NCBI GenBank assembly: GCA_002104535.1
Contig: NBOG01000002.1
Span: 380,240 to 444,239, forward strand
Source: Cognaticolwellia sediminilitoris
Lineage (GTDB): Bacteria > Pseudomonadota > Gammaproteobacteria > Enterobacterales > Alteromonadaceae
DNA length: 64,000 bases
Direction of reading: 5' to 3'
The notes under the pieces are model-generated. The model was given only the letters and a program-made list of their open reading frames with translations, ran no database searches and was not told the origin of the DNA. The first letter of the stretch is position 1. Each line of letters opens with the position of its first letter. Of the stretch, positions 19,048 through 31,283 are shown piece after piece. Made by a program: the position numbers and the translations under genes.

Positions 19048-19147
19048 TTAAAATTTACCCGTTAATTAAAAATAATAAATAAATTATAAAAATAATAATA
19101 AATAAAAATTAATCATATCAAAATGGTAAGAATTAAAAGGAATAGTA

Positions 19148-21288
<2,141 letters not shown>

Positions 21289-21318
21289 CTCATGTATTTA
21301 CTTAAGTCATAAAAATAA

Positions 21319-21345
21319 GAAAGGGCGCTAATTAGCGCCCTTACT
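21319..21345. terminator. Bidirectional terminator between kdsA and the symporter gene
   Basis: Stem AAGGGCGCTAA/TTAGCGCCCTT. On the minus strand it is followed by TCTTATTTTTAT and on the plus strand by ACTATTTG, so it serves the minus-strand symporter gene best. Confidence 0.8.
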
Positions 21346-21376
21346 ATTTGTGTTACATCAATTAGCTAGTAAATAA

Positions 21377-22717
21377 TTAATTTTTATCTAGGTGTTGAAA
21401 ATCAATTTCTTCAATGTTCTTTCCGGCATCTGGGTCATTAAATACCGCCTCATCAAATTGATTTTCAGACTTACCAACAATGACCGTCACCATACTATCA
21501 CCAGTAACATTAACAGCAGTTCTTGTCATATCTAATAAACGGTCAACACCAATTATCAGTGCTATTCCTTCAACAGGTAATCCTACTTGTTCTAACACCA
21601 TCGCTAGCATGATTAAACCAACACCAGGGACACCAGCGGTACCAATTGACGCTAATGTTGCGGTCAGAATTACCATTAAGTAATCGGCGAGGGTTAAATC
21701 TTGACTAAAAACTTGCGCGATAAATACCGTAGCAACACCTTGCATAATTGCGGTGCCGTCCATATTAATGGTGGCGCCTAAAGGTACAGTAAATGAAGCG
21801 ATTGAGTTCTTCACCCCCATTTTCTTAGTGGTGGTTTCTAAGGTGATCGGCAATGTAGCGTTACTACTAGAGGTTGAAAAAGCAAAAATGGCAGTGTCAC
21901 GCATCTTCTTTAAAAAGATTAAAGGATTTAAACCTGTTAATAACTTAAGTAAAACAGGATATGTGACAAAGGCGTGAAGTAGTAGGGCAAATACCACGAC
22001 AAAAAAGTATTTTAATAAATTACCAAAAGTACTTAACGAGACATCTGTAAATAAGCCGGCTAACAAACAAAACACGCCGTAAGGGGCTATGTTCATTAAA
22101 ATGGTCACAAGGCGCATAATGACAACACTCATGTCCTCAAATAATGACGCAATGCGGTCACCTGCTTTACCCGATAGAGCAATGGCAATACCAAATAGTA
22201 AGGCAAATATAATCACTTGTAACATGTTGCCTTGAGCAAAAGCCGCAAAAGGGTTACTTGGAAACATTTGAATTAGAACTTGCGCTAGGGACGGTGCTTC
22301 ACGACTTTCAAAGGTAGTTCCTGCGATCATATCTACCCCCTCACCAGGGCTGATAAGTAACGCTAGGGTCATAGCAAAACTAATGGCGATAGCGGTAGTT
22401 AACAGGTATAAGCCGATTGCTTTGCCACCAATTCGACCAAGTTTTGTAGTGTCTTTTAATGAGCAGGTGCCGCAAATTAGCGAAACGAACACTAATGGCA
22501 CAACCAGCATTTGCAAACTAGAAATAAATATTTGCCCACCGACCTCGAACACACCATCAACTAAAAATCCGCGTAACGACAAATCAAAGAGATATAAAGG
22601 GATGACAGCGTCTGAGCCATCGGGCATTAACCATTGTAAAATCGTACCTACTAGAATACCTGCCACCATGCCAGTGACAATTCTAGTGGTTAAACTTGCT
22701 TGCTTTTTTTCAGTCAT
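21377..22717 (-). CDS. Dicarboxylate/amino acid:cation symporter (DAACS family)
   Basis: 446 residues. Sodium- or proton-coupled glutamate/aspartate/C4-dicarboxylate transporter. The re-entrant loop serine motif (FAFSTSSSNATLPITL), NMDGTAIMQGVATVFIAQ (TM7) and NVTGDSMVTVIVGKSE (TM8, substrate-binding Asp) are all present. GltP, GltT and DctA types cannot be separated from the sequence alone. Stands as a single gene. Confidence 0.93.
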   Translation of the reverse strand: MTEKKQASLTTRIVTGMVAGILVGTILQWLMPDGSDAVIPLYLFDLSLRGFLVDGVFEVGGQIFISSLQMLVVPLVFVSLICGTCSLKDTTKLGRIGGKAIGLYLLTTAIAISFAMTLALLISPGEGVDMIAGTTFESREAPSLAQVLIQMFPSNPFAAFAQGNMLQVIIFALLFGIAIALSGKAGDRIASLFEDMSVVIMRLVTILMNIAPYGVFCLLAGLFTDVSLSTFGNLLKYFFVVVFALLLHAFVTYPVLLKLLTGLNPLIFLKKMRDTAIFAFSTSSSNATLPITLETTTKKMGVKNSIASFTVPLGATINMDGTAIMQGVATVFIAQVFSQDLTLADYLMVILTATLASIGTAGVPGVGLIMLAMVLEQVGLPVEGIALIIGVDRLLDMTRTAVNVTGDSMVTVIVGKSENQFDEAVFNDPDAGKNIEEIDFQHLDKN

Positions 22718-23093
22718 ATTATTTTAGTTTTTATTGAACGATTACTTATTATGTTGCCGCTAAGTACAGAAATCAAATCATTAAAGGCGAAGAGCTATTG
22801 ATTTATCGATATTATTTTAACTTCGCTGTTCTTGAGACCGTTAAAGAAAGCCATAAGCTAGCTAAATAATACAGAAAATTTCATTTTAATTTAAATTTAA
22901 AGGTATTTCCTTAAAGGTCAACTAGGATAGGGCGTGTAGCGGATAAATGAAAACAAAAACTTGTAAAGTTTGCTTTTGGATAGAGTCTGTTTTAAATGAA
23001 ATTATGTTTTTTTTCTTAATCAGTGACCTTTTTATAAAAATTCGGTTAAGATGGGATAAGTTGATGAAAAAAATTACCAGGGAGATGCTTTTT
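22718..23093. other. Gene-free region upstream of the Ig-like lipoprotein
   Basis: AT-rich divergent region between the symporter and lipoprotein genes. Apart from the GGGAG ribosome site near 23080 I see no clear operator or hairpin. An in-frame extension of the lipoprotein to 22947 exists but would bury the signal peptide. Confidence 0.5.
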
Positions 23094-25589
23094 ATGGCGC
23101 TACTTCAACGCTTTAGTTTTATTTTACTGTTCGCAACACTAGTAGGTTGTGGCGGCAGTGGTGGTGGGTTTGATGAAAACCCAGATAATGGCGGCGGTGG
23201 TACTGCACCAGACGCCATAACAATCAGTTTAGCTATTTCAAACACAACAGTAACCGGCGCAGAGCCAGTCACTGTTACCGCGACTGTGATGCAAGGGACT
23301 ACACCTGTTGTTGGTAGGGCTGTTACCTTTACTTCAGGTTTAGGTGCTTTTTCTCCTTCTTCTGGATCTGCGTTAACGAATGACAGTGGTGTAGCAGAAA
23401 TAACGCTAACTGCTGGCAGTGTCCGTGGTGCTGCTGAAATAACAGCAACCATCTCGTCTGGTGAATCATCAACAACCCCATTAGGCTTTACCACACAAGG
23501 TGACGACATTAGCGTTGCTGGTGATGTAACCATTAGTGTTACTTTAGTCGATACTGATGGTAATCCAACCAATACAATCACTTCTTCGAAACCAGGTAAA
23601 GCGATTGCTACTATCAATGGTATTAGTAATCCAGTTATTGTTAATTTTGTCTCTTCAGTTGGTGAAATACCGATTGGTTCAGCACTTTCAAATAGCAATA
23701 ATCAAGCTTCAGTGGATATTTTCGCTGGAGATAGTTTAGGTGCGGGTTCTATTATCGCCTCTATTACTAGCGGAGAAACGGGTCAAGTATTATTTGTTGT
23801 TGGCTCATCTACTGTAACAATGGGCAGCGGTACTCCCTTTGTTGAAGGTGTTGCAGAAGTTAGCTTAGCGCAAATATCTGCCGGTGGAACCAGTGTGGTA
23901 TCAGTTTCGATTGTTGATGACCAAGGTAATCTATTTACTGAACCTGTAGATATAAACTTCTCTTCTAGTTGTTCAAAACAGTCTACACCTACAGCAACTC
24001 TTAGCACTCCTATTACCACCTCTAACGGAGTGGCAACGAGCACTTATTTAGCCAAAGGCTGTGTTGGTGACGATCCAATCAATGTCACTGCAAATGCTGG
24101 AGGTATTAACCTCTCGGCTAATGCGTCAATTAATGTTTTGCCAGCAGATGTTGGTAGTATCGAGTTTGTTTCTTCAACACCTGAAAATATTTCTATTTTA
24201 GGTACGGGAAGTGTTGGCGGTTCAGAAAGTGCTACGGTAGTTTTTAGAGTTTTAGACACAAATAGTAACCCGGTAAATAATCAACTGGTAAATTTTGCTT
24301 TAAATACAAATGTCGGCGGCATTAAAATCATCCCCGAGAGTGCTACAACAGATAATAATGGTCTAGTTCAAACTGTTATTAATTCTGGTACGGTTGCCAC
24401 AAGTGTTCGTGTGTTAGCAACTATCGATGGTAGCGACCCACAAATCTCATCACAATCAAGTTTGCTAGTGGTTTCAACAGGTATACCTGATCAAGATAGT
24501 TTCAGTTTATCAGCTGATATCTTGAACCCAGAAGGTTGGTCTATCGATGGAACGGAAGTTGTTGTTACTGCTCGTTTAGCTGATGCATTTAATAACCCTG
24601 TTCCCGATGGCACTGCAGTATCATTTACTACAGAAGGTGGTCGAATTGAACCTTCATGTGTTACTGCTAACGGTACTTGTAGTGTGACATGGAATAGCCA
24701 AAATACTCGGCCTGAAGGCCATGTGCTACAGCACAATACTGATGATGAATATAACTGGTCGAATTCACCTGATGTTGTTCATATGCCTGAAACCTTCAAT
24801 ACGCTCGGACAAAAATATGGTGGTAGAGCCACTATATTAGCTACAGTTATTGGTGAAGAGTCATTCCCTGACTTAAATGGTAATGCTCGTTTTGATGCAT
24901 CTGAAATGGCAGCATTTGCGGGAACCAATATCAGTGGTGAAGTTTATGACTTAAAAGAAGCGTTTGTTGATCACAATGAAGATGGACTTTTCAATACTGT
25001 TGAGGCTGGTGCTGAAGTCGGTGGCGAGCTTGAAGAGTTTGCTGATTTCAACGTGGATAATTTATTTACAGTAAATGATAATAAATATAATGGCGTATTA
25101 TGTTCTATTCCTGCGCACGATGGTTGTTCTTCAGATCAGAAGTCACTTAATGTTCGCGGTTCATTAGTGTTGGTTATGTCGGGTAGTGCTGCATATTTTA
25201 CAGTGAATTCAACCAGTGATGCCGTAAGTGCAACTTATGATCATGACGATGACGTAAATACACCTGAAATTGCTAATCCAGATAACAATCCGAACGATAA
25301 CGTTATTTATATAGCGGGCGAAAATGTTGGTTCAGGTAGTTTCATTATTGCTGACTTCCATAATCAACCTATGCCAGCTGGATCAATTGTGACATTTACC
25401 GCAACGGTTGGTGCTATTCAAGGAACTAGTAGTTATACTTGGCCTAATGACAATCATAACGGTGGTTTAGTATTTGGTGTGTCAGTAAAAGGTGAAGCTG
25501 AGCCTAAATCTGGCGTGTTAATAGTTGAAGTAGAAACGCCGAGTGGAGTTGTAAGTGCATCATCTGCTATCAGTATTGTTATTCAGTAG
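23094..25589 (+). CDS. Surface lipoprotein with bacterial Ig-like (Big_1/invasin) repeats
   Basis: 831 residues from ATG 23094, chosen because GGGAG lies 9 bases upstream; in-frame ATGs at 23064, 23085 and 22947 give longer N-termini. The signal ends in lipobox LVGC, followed by a Gly/Asp/Asn-rich linker. Four or more Big_1-type domains follow, recognisable by recurring PVTVTATVMQG, GRAVTFTSGLGAFSP and NDSGVAEITLTAGS-like strings. The C-terminal third has an acidic insertion (NEDGLFNTVEAG, DFNVDNLFTVND) that resembles calcium-binding loops. The role is probably adhesion or outer-surface scaffolding; no secretion partner lies nearby. About 370 bases upstream are gene-free. Confidence 0.82.
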   Translation: MALLQRFSFILLFATLVGCGGSGGGFDENPDNGGGGTAPDAITISLAISNTTVTGAEPVTVTATVMQGTTPVVGRAVTFTSGLGAFSPSSGSALTNDSGVAEITLTAGSVRGAAEITATISSGESSTTPLGFTTQGDDISVAGDVTISVTLVDTDGNPTNTITSSKPGKAIATINGISNPVIVNFVSSVGEIPIGSALSNSNNQASVDIFAGDSLGAGSIIASITSGETGQVLFVVGSSTVTMGSGTPFVEGVAEVSLAQISAGGTSVVSVSIVDDQGNLFTEPVDINFSSSCSKQSTPTATLSTPITTSNGVATSTYLAKGCVGDDPINVTANAGGINLSANASINVLPADVGSIEFVSSTPENISILGTGSVGGSESATVVFRVLDTNSNPVNNQLVNFALNTNVGGIKIIPESATTDNNGLVQTVINSGTVATSVRVLATIDGSDPQISSQSSLLVVSTGIPDQDSFSLSADILNPEGWSIDGTEVVVTARLADAFNNPVPDGTAVSFTTEGGRIEPSCVTANGTCSVTWNSQNTRPEGHVLQHNTDDEYNWSNSPDVVHMPETFNTLGQKYGGRATILATVIGEESFPDLNGNARFDASEMAAFAGTNISGEVYDLKEAFVDHNEDGLFNTVEAGAEVGGELEEFADFNVDNLFTVNDNKYNGVLCSIPAHDGCSSDQKSLNVRGSLVLVMSGSAAYFTVNSTSDAVSATYDHDDDVNTPEIANPDNNPNDNVIYIAGENVGSGSFIIADFHNQPMPAGSIVTFTATVGAIQGTSSYTWPNDNHNGGLVFGVSVKGEAEPKSGVLIVEVETPSGVVSASSAISIVIQ

Positions 25590-25606
25590 TGTAAACAATA
25601 CATAAT

Positions 25607-25635
25607 AAAAAAGCCGTTCATTGAACGGCTTTTTT
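25607..25635 (+). terminator. Intrinsic terminator after the Ig-like lipoprotein gene
   Basis: Stem AAAAGCCGTTCA / TGAACGGCTTTT with T-run TTTTTT, 17 bases past the stop; also A-rich on the other side, so it may work both ways. Confidence 0.92.
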
Positions 25636-25742
25636 GTTGCTGTAATAAATTACTAACCTGTCAACTGATATAAACTATTAAGAATAAAAGTTACTGAACA
25701 TCAGTTCGGGTTGAAAAATGCTTTGATTATTCCAAACCGAGA

Positions 25743-26849
25743 CTACTTATTCATTTCTTCAATCAAGAATGCTGAAATTTCAGCACCTGCTGCTAGCGTT
25801 CTGTCGCGGCTAACTTCACCTAAACCAGTGCTGTCAGTAAATGGTGCTATTTCCATCATGTCAGCGCCAGTTATCGGGCATTGAGCTGCTACTGCACGTA
25901 GTATTTGCATAGCTTCTGTTGGTGATAAACCATCTGGCTCAGGTGTGCCAGTTGCCGAGGCGAAGGTTTCGTCAAGCGCGTCAATATCAAAGCTAACATA
26001 AACTTCATCAATGTTATCGGCTTTAAGTTGAGCAATGATTTTTTCAATCACAGCTTCAACACCTTGCTCTTTAACTTCGTGAGCCCAATGCTGCTTAACA
26101 CCAAAAGTGCTTTCCCAATGCGATTTAGGTTTACCACTTGAGCGAATACCTACTTGAATTAAATCACGGCGATCGGTTAGGTCATCAAGAATATGCGTAC
26201 ACCACGAACCAAAACATAAGTCGATACCTAAACGTTCTACCAATAAATCAGTGTGCGCGTCAAAATGAACAATAGCGGCACGAACGCCTTGTTTTTTCTT
26301 AGCTTGCAAATACGCTTTAGTTAACGGGTAACTAACGGAGTGATCACCACCAATACCGAAGATGCCTTTTTTAGGAAAGACAGCATAAAAATCATGCAAT
26401 ACATCTTCTGTGATGGTTAACGGGCTAACCGGAAACTCACTGTTTTCATCTTGATAGAGCGCACGGCGACAATTAGCGATAGTTGCTTCGTTAAGATATT
26501 TGTCATGTAATAAATGTGGAATTACTCGAACATCACCAAGATCAAAAGCATTTAAATCAGGATACTGCTCTAATAATGTTGAACGAACAAATAAAGGGCC
26601 CCAGTTTGCGCCACGCAAAATGCCGCCACCGCAATCTGACGCAATGCCTAAAATGACTGCATTAGTCGATTCTGGCAACGTTTCAACACTTTGCTGCCAT
26701 AGTGACTCTATATCGTTTGATTGGCCAAAGAGGGCGTTATGTAAGCGCTCTTTGCGCTCTTTAGCAGTGTTGACGGTAAAAACGCCGTTGCCAGGTGGGC
26801 ATAAACAGTGGTTAATTTTATTTTTAAATGTTGGCCATGAAGTTGTCAT
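25743..26849 (-). CDS. Arginase/agmatinase/formiminoglutamase family hydrolase
   Basis: 368-residue ureohydrolase fold. The dinuclear Mn site is intact: GGDHS (His), DAHTD (Asp-His-Asp) and SFDIDALDE (two Asp). Hydrolyses a guanidino or formimino group; which substrate (arginine, agmatine, formiminoglutamate or guanidino acids) cannot be told. No hut or spe genes lie nearby. The ORF is longer than typical arginases because of an N-terminal extension of about 70 residues. Divergent from topA. Confidence 0.92.
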   Translation of the reverse strand: MTTSWPTFKNKINHCLCPPGNGVFTVNTAKERKERLHNALFGQSNDIESLWQQSVETLPESTNAVILGIASDCGGGILRGANWGPLFVRSTLLEQYPDLNAFDLGDVRVIPHLLHDKYLNEATIANCRRALYQDENSEFPVSPLTITEDVLHDFYAVFPKKGIFGIGGDHSVSYPLTKAYLQAKKKQGVRAAIVHFDAHTDLLVERLGIDLCFGSWCTHILDDLTDRRDLIQVGIRSSGKPKSHWESTFGVKQHWAHEVKEQGVEAVIEKIIAQLKADNIDEVYVSFDIDALDETFASATGTPEPDGLSPTEAMQILRAVAAQCPITGADMMEIAPFTDSTGLGEVSRDRTLAAGAEISAFLIEEMNK

Positions 26850-27248
26850 GTATATTCTCTTCCTTTTAATAAGGTATTGAAATTCACTTAAATGAACGCA
26901 AACTACCTGAATGGTTGTAAAAAATTGCTATAACGAGTGTTAAACTGAAGTTATTTCTGTTTCAGCCCTTAAGTTTTAGGATAAAGTCGATTATGATGGC
27001 GCCGAAAAATTTGCATCATTATAGCTAAAAGTTGTAAAAAGGCACATATATAAAAGTTTTTGCTTGTCACCTTGCTAATTTACAGATATATCTAATAGTA
27101 ATTTTAGTCTCAAATTTAATTTTAGGTCGCAGTTTTATACAATAATGTGAAGGTTTCTAAATATTTTGCTCGCGCTTTATTGAGAAACTCAAGGTAAATA
27201 ACTGTGACGAAACTGACATAAGTCAGCTCAGTAGGAATATAAAATAAT
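26850..27248. other. Divergent intergenic region, arginase-family gene / topA
   Basis: 400 bases without a credible gene. A possible topA promoter is TTGTCA, 17-bp spacer, TATATC starting about 27065; this is weak. The topA ribosome site AGGA (27233-27236) lies 12 bases before the ATG. Confidence 0.4.
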
Positions 27249-29924
27249 ATGGCAAAATCTCTGGTAATTGTGGAATCGCCAGCCAAAGCGAAAACAATTA
27301 ACAAGTACCTTGGTAAAGATTTTATTGTTAAATCGAGTGTTGGTCACGTTCGTGATTTGCCGCATGGCAGCACGGGGAAAAAAGTGGCGGCTAAGTCTCC
27401 GGCTGAAGTCCGTAAAATGGCTCCTGCAGCAAAAGCTAAATATAAAGCCAAACGCGATAAGCTCGCTTTGGTAAATCGTATGGGTATTGACCCTGACAAC
27501 GATTGGGCTGCTAGCTATCAAATACTCCCTGGCAAAGAAAAAGTTGTCAGTGAATTAACCAAACTTGCCAGCACTGCTGACACTATCTATCTCGCAACCG
27601 ATTTGGATAGAGAGGGAGAAGCTATAGCATGGCACTTGAAAGAAATTATTGGTGGTGATGACGCTAAGTTTAAACGCGTTGTGTTTAACGAAATAACCGA
27701 AAATGCTATTCAACAAGCGTTTGCATCACCGGGTGAGTTAAGTATGCCGGGTGTAAATGCACAACAAGCACGTCGTTTTCTTGATCGTGTTGTTGGCTTT
27801 ATGGTGAGTCCATTATTGTGGAAAAAAGTTGCCCGAGGTTTATCTGCAGGTCGCGTTCAATCGGTGGCAGTTAAGTTAGTCGTTGAAAAAGAACGTGAAA
27901 TTAAAGCTTTTGACCCAAAAGAGTATTGGGAAGTTACTGCTGATACAAAAACAGCTACTGGTATTGACTTTGCACTAGATGTTACCCATGAAAAAGGTAA
28001 AGCGTTTAAACCGACTAATGAAGCGGATACTAAAAAAGCTTTAGCGATACTAGAATCATCTGACTATAAAGTCAGTAAACGTGAAGATAAACCGTCAAAA
28101 AGTACGCCGTCTGCACCGTTTATTACTTCAACCTTGCAACAAGCAGCAAGTACTAAATTAGGCTTTGGTGTTAAACGTACTATGGGCCTTGCTCAGCGTT
28201 TATATGAAGCGGGGCATATAACTTATATGCGTACCGACTCAACTAATTTAAGTAAAGATGCTGTTGAAATGTGTCGTAGTTACATTGGTGATAGTTTTGG
28301 TGACGATTACTTACCTGAGAAAGCTAAAGTTTATAGCAGCAAAGGTAATGCCCAAGAAGCGCATGAGGCAATTCGTCCATCAAATGTTAAGTTAGAAGCT
28401 GCTTTTATTAATGACGTTGATGCTGATGCTAAAAAATTATATGAATTAATCTGGCGTCAATTCGTGGCATGTCAAATGACGGCTGCTCGCTATACTGTTA
28501 GTACTATTACCGTTGATGCTTCAGGTTTTGATTTAAAAGCCAAAGGCCGAGTAATGCAGTTTGATGGTTGGACGCGTGTTCATCCGCAATTATCAAAAGG
28601 CGATGACAAGCATTTACCCGATTTAGCCGTAGGTGAAGTATTAACCCTCGAACAGCTAAACCCAACTCAACATTTTACTAAGCCACCGGCACGTTTTGGT
28701 GAAGCATCATTAGTTAAAGAGTTAGAAAAACGCTCAATTGGTCGTCCTTCAACTTATGCTTCAATTATCTCTACCATTCAAGATCGTGGTTATGTGCGTT
28801 TAGATAAAAAACGCTTTTACGCTGAAAAAATGGGTGAAATTGTTACTGATAGTTTATCTGGTAGCTTTAAAAAGTTAATGAATTATGACTTTACTGCCAA
28901 TATGGAGCAGGAGTTAGATGAAGTAGCGGAAGGTAAAGCTAACTGGAAAGACGTTTTAAATGGCTTTTATAAAAACTTTACTGAGCAGTTAACTCTTGCC
29001 GACATGCCATCAGAAGAAGGTGGTATGCGCAATAATGAGCCGATTGTTACTGATATCGACTGTCCAACTTGTGGCCGTAAAATGGGCATCAGAACAGGTT
29101 CTACTGGTGTGTTTTTAGGCTGTTCAGGTTATGCCTTACCGCCAAAAGAGCGTTGTACTACTACCATGAATTTAACGCCTGGCGAAGAAGCGGTAAGTGT
29201 ACTGGCTGAAGATCAAGAAACTGAAGCCCTGCGTGCAATGCATCGTTGTAGTAAATGTAGCACGGCAATGGACAGTTACCTGATTGATGAAACTCGTAAA
29301 CTGCATGTTTGTGGTAATAATCCTGTTTGTGATGGTCTTGAGCTAGAGAAAGGTGAGTTCAAACTTAAAGGCTACGATGGTCCTATTCTAGAGTGTGATC
29401 GCTGTGAAGCTGAAATGGAGCTGAAGTCTGGCCGTTTTGGTAAGTACTTCGACTGTACTAATAGCGAATGTAAGAACACTCGTAAACTATTAGCCAATGG
29501 CGAAGCTGCGCCACCTAAAGAAGACCCCGTGCAATTACCTGAGCTAGCTTGTGAAAAGTCTGATGCGCATTTTGTATTACGCGATGGCGCAGCAGGTATT
29601 TTCTTAGCGGCGAATACCTTCCCTAGATCACGCGAAACTCGTGCTCCTAAAGTTGAAGAGTTAGCGCGTTTTAGAGATAGAATTTCAGAGAAATTCTATT
29701 ATCTTGCCGACGCACCAGCCAAAGACCCTGAAGGTAATCTAGCGGTAGTACGTTATAGTCGAAAAACTAAGTCGCAATATGTCATGACGGAAGTTGATGG
29801 TAAAGCCACTGGTTGGAATGCAAAATATGTCGATGGTAAATGGGTTGAAGAGCTAGCAAAGAAAAAAGCGCCAAAAGCCAAGGCGAAAGCTAAACCAAAA
29901 GCTAAAGCGAAAAATACTGCATAA
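27249..29924 (+). CDS. topA: DNA topoisomerase I
   Basis: 891 residues (E. coli 865). Type IA enzyme that relaxes negative supercoils. TOPRIM domain at the start ([17 protein letters not shown] and [14 protein letters not shown]) and catalytic Tyr in [12 protein letters not shown]. The C-terminal zinc ribbons are CPTCGRKM...[12 protein letters not shown]...C and CDRCEAEM...CTNSEC, followed by a Lys/Ala-rich tail ([16 protein letters not shown]). Alone, with its own terminator. Confidence 0.98.
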   Translation: MAKSLVIVESPAKAKTINKYLGKDFIVKSSVGHVRDLPHGSTGKKVAAKSPAEVRKMAPAAKAKYKAKRDKLALVNRMGIDPDNDWAASYQILPGKEKVVSELTKLASTADTIYLATDLDREGEAIAWHLKEIIGGDDAKFKRVVFNEITENAIQQAFASPGELSMPGVNAQQARRFLDRVVGFMVSPLLWKKVARGLSAGRVQSVAVKLVVEKEREIKAFDPKEYWEVTADTKTATGIDFALDVTHEKGKAFKPTNEADTKKALAILESSDYKVSKREDKPSKSTPSAPFITSTLQQAASTKLGFGVKRTMGLAQRLYEAGHITYMRTDSTNLSKDAVEMCRSYIGDSFGDDYLPEKAKVYSSKGNAQEAHEAIRPSNVKLEAAFINDVDADAKKLYELIWRQFVACQMTAARYTVSTITVDASGFDLKAKGRVMQFDGWTRVHPQLSKGDDKHLPDLAVGEVLTLEQLNPTQHFTKPPARFGEASLVKELEKRSIGRPSTYASIISTIQDRGYVRLDKKRFYAEKMGEIVTDSLSGSFKKLMNYDFTANMEQELDEVAEGKANWKDVLNGFYKNFTEQLTLADMPSEEGGMRNNEPIVTDIDCPTCGRKMGIRTGSTGVFLGCSGYALPPKERCTTTMNLTPGEEAVSVLAEDQETEALRAMHRCSKCSTAMDSYLIDETRKLHVCGNNPVCDGLELEKGEFKLKGYDGPILECDRCEAEMELKSGRFGKYFDCTNSECKNTRKLLANGEAAPPKEDPVQLPELACEKSDAHFVLRDGAAGIFLAANTFPRSRETRAPKVEELARFRDRISEKFYYLADAPAKDPEGNLAVVRYSRKTKSQYVMTEVDGKATGWNAKYVDGKWVEELAKKKAPKAKAKAKPKAKAKNTA

Positions 29925-29951
29925 GTTTTTCAATGCACTTTGAAATAAAAT

Positions 29952-29975
29952 AAGCGCTCTTTGAGCGCTTTTTTT
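29952..29975 (+). terminator. Intrinsic terminator after topA
   Basis: Stem AAGCGCTC / GAGCGCTT with loop TTT and a seven-T run, 27 bases past the topA stop. Confidence 0.93.
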
Positions 29976-30185
29976 GTTTCTGTTGACACATGAAAATGAG
30001 TAACTCAATAGTAAAATTTACAACGGTGTTAATCACAAGTGCGGATCACGTTTGCACTTACCATAGAAAAAATACTGCCATAAAATTATGCTATCTTTAT
30101 TGAAACCATCTACGCTTATAGTGCTTTAACAGTTTGATGAATACTCGAGCTAGTTAGGTTAACTATGAATAGAAAGGAGACATGT

Positions 30186-30563
30186 ATGGATAGAAAGTTT
30201 ATTTTAACAAGTTTCGGCTATGCCATTATTGGTTTAGCGCTTGGTATCTTTATGGCAGCCTCTAAAAACCATGGTCAGCTGGTTACGCACGCTCACATCA
30301 TGCTAATTGGCTTTGTGGTGTCATTTATTTATGGCCTATGTCACAAGTTGTGGCTTAATAACATTATTTCACCCTTGTCAAAGTTGCAATTCTATTTACA
30401 TCAAGCTGGTACAGTTGGTGTGGTCATTGGTTTATTTCTTTTGTATGGTAACTTTGTTGCGGTAGAGGCAGTTGATCCTGTGCTAGCGGTATCTTCAATT
30501 GCTGTGCTGATAGGTATGGTGCTGATGAAAGTGCTTTTTATCCAGTCGTCTAAATCTCAATAA
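30186..30563 (+). CDS. Small four-helix membrane protein with HAH motif
   Basis: 125 residues from ATG 30186, where AAAGGAGA provides a good ribosome site; an in-frame ATG at 30165 would start inside that site. Four membrane helices. The second begins THAHIMLIGFVVSFIYGLCHKLW, resembling the His-containing helix of haem-copper oxidase subunit I-like small proteins, in which HxH residues could bind haem or metal. Function unknown. Its last 14 bases overlap the convergent gene that follows. Confidence 0.72.
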   Translation: MDRKFILTSFGYAIIGLALGIFMAASKNHGQLVTHAHIMLIGFVVSFIYGLCHKLWLNNIISPLSKLQFYLHQAGTVGVVIGLFLLYGNFVAVEAVDPVLAVSSIAVLIGMVLMKVLFIQSSKSQ

Positions 30564-30993
30564 CTTGCTGGCCGAAATACCAGACTTTGCTAAATTGGCC
30601 TTTATTTTTATTGGCTATAACTCTGATATTTTCGATCAAAACCTCATCAGAAAGAATTGTTCTGCCAATATTATATATCAGTAATTCAATTGGCTCGGTA
30701 ACTGCGTAACGCTTACTAATCTTCCTTGTGTAGGTTTCAGAGGTATAGTCTCGAACGCGTGCAATTGCTGATTTATCGATGCTCTCTTCATTCGCTACCG
30801 CTTTAGCAACATCTTCTGAACAGGCTTCAGTTAACTCGAAATAACGAATCTTGCCATCGATTAGGCACTTTAGATCAGGTTTTCCTTCTTTGGCTGATTG
30901 CTTTTCAATAGATTCACAGTTTAAACCTGCGGACAGTGCAAAGCGATTAAATATACTGATTTCTACCATGCCTTTTTCAGCTTCAGACGTCAT
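30550..30993 (-). CDS. Hypothetical protein, possible nuclease-like fold
   Basis: 147 residues with no signal or membrane helix. I do not recognise the family. The stretch GKPDLKCLIDGKIRYFELTEA has the spacing of a PD-(D/E)xK core (PD, then E-x-T in place of ExK), and an Arg/Lys-rich helix follows. Such a core occurs in many nucleases and nuclease-derived proteins; the absence of the usual Lys makes activity uncertain. Convergent with, and overlapping, the preceding small membrane-protein gene. Confidence 0.65.
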   Translation of the reverse strand: MTSEAEKGMVEISIFNRFALSAGLNCESIEKQSAKEGKPDLKCLIDGKIRYFELTEACSEDVAKAVANEESIDKSAIARVRDYTSETYTRKISKRYAVTEPIELLIYNIGRTILSDEVLIENIRVIANKNKGQFSKVWYFGQQVIEI

Positions 30994-31283
30994 TATAATT
31001 GTTTTTTCTTTATTTTAACGTGACTTTAATTATAGCAGTCGGATAAATTAAGGCTTAATCTTTGTTGTATTTTCGAAATAAATATCATCGTGTTTATGTA
31101 AATGTACACTATAAGCATTTTTAGCAAAATTTCATTAAAGTGTCTTGATAAGAAGCTAAACTGATGTGTGTTCAACCCGTACAAAGCGAATAATAGCGAC
31201 AACATTTTTATTTTTATCTTGGTTTCGGCAGCTTTTCATTATCATCAGTGTTAAAATCTGATTTATTTTCTAAAAGATTTATT

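Noticed and set aside
23105-23698. 197-codon open frame on the minus strand inside the Ig-like lipoprotein gene
   Set aside because: Antisense shadow of a Thr/Ser/Val-rich gene; low-complexity product and no ribosome site.
30038-30062. Short inverted repeat AAGTGC / GCACTT downstream of topA
   Set aside because: Only 6-bp arms with an 11-base gap; could be chance.
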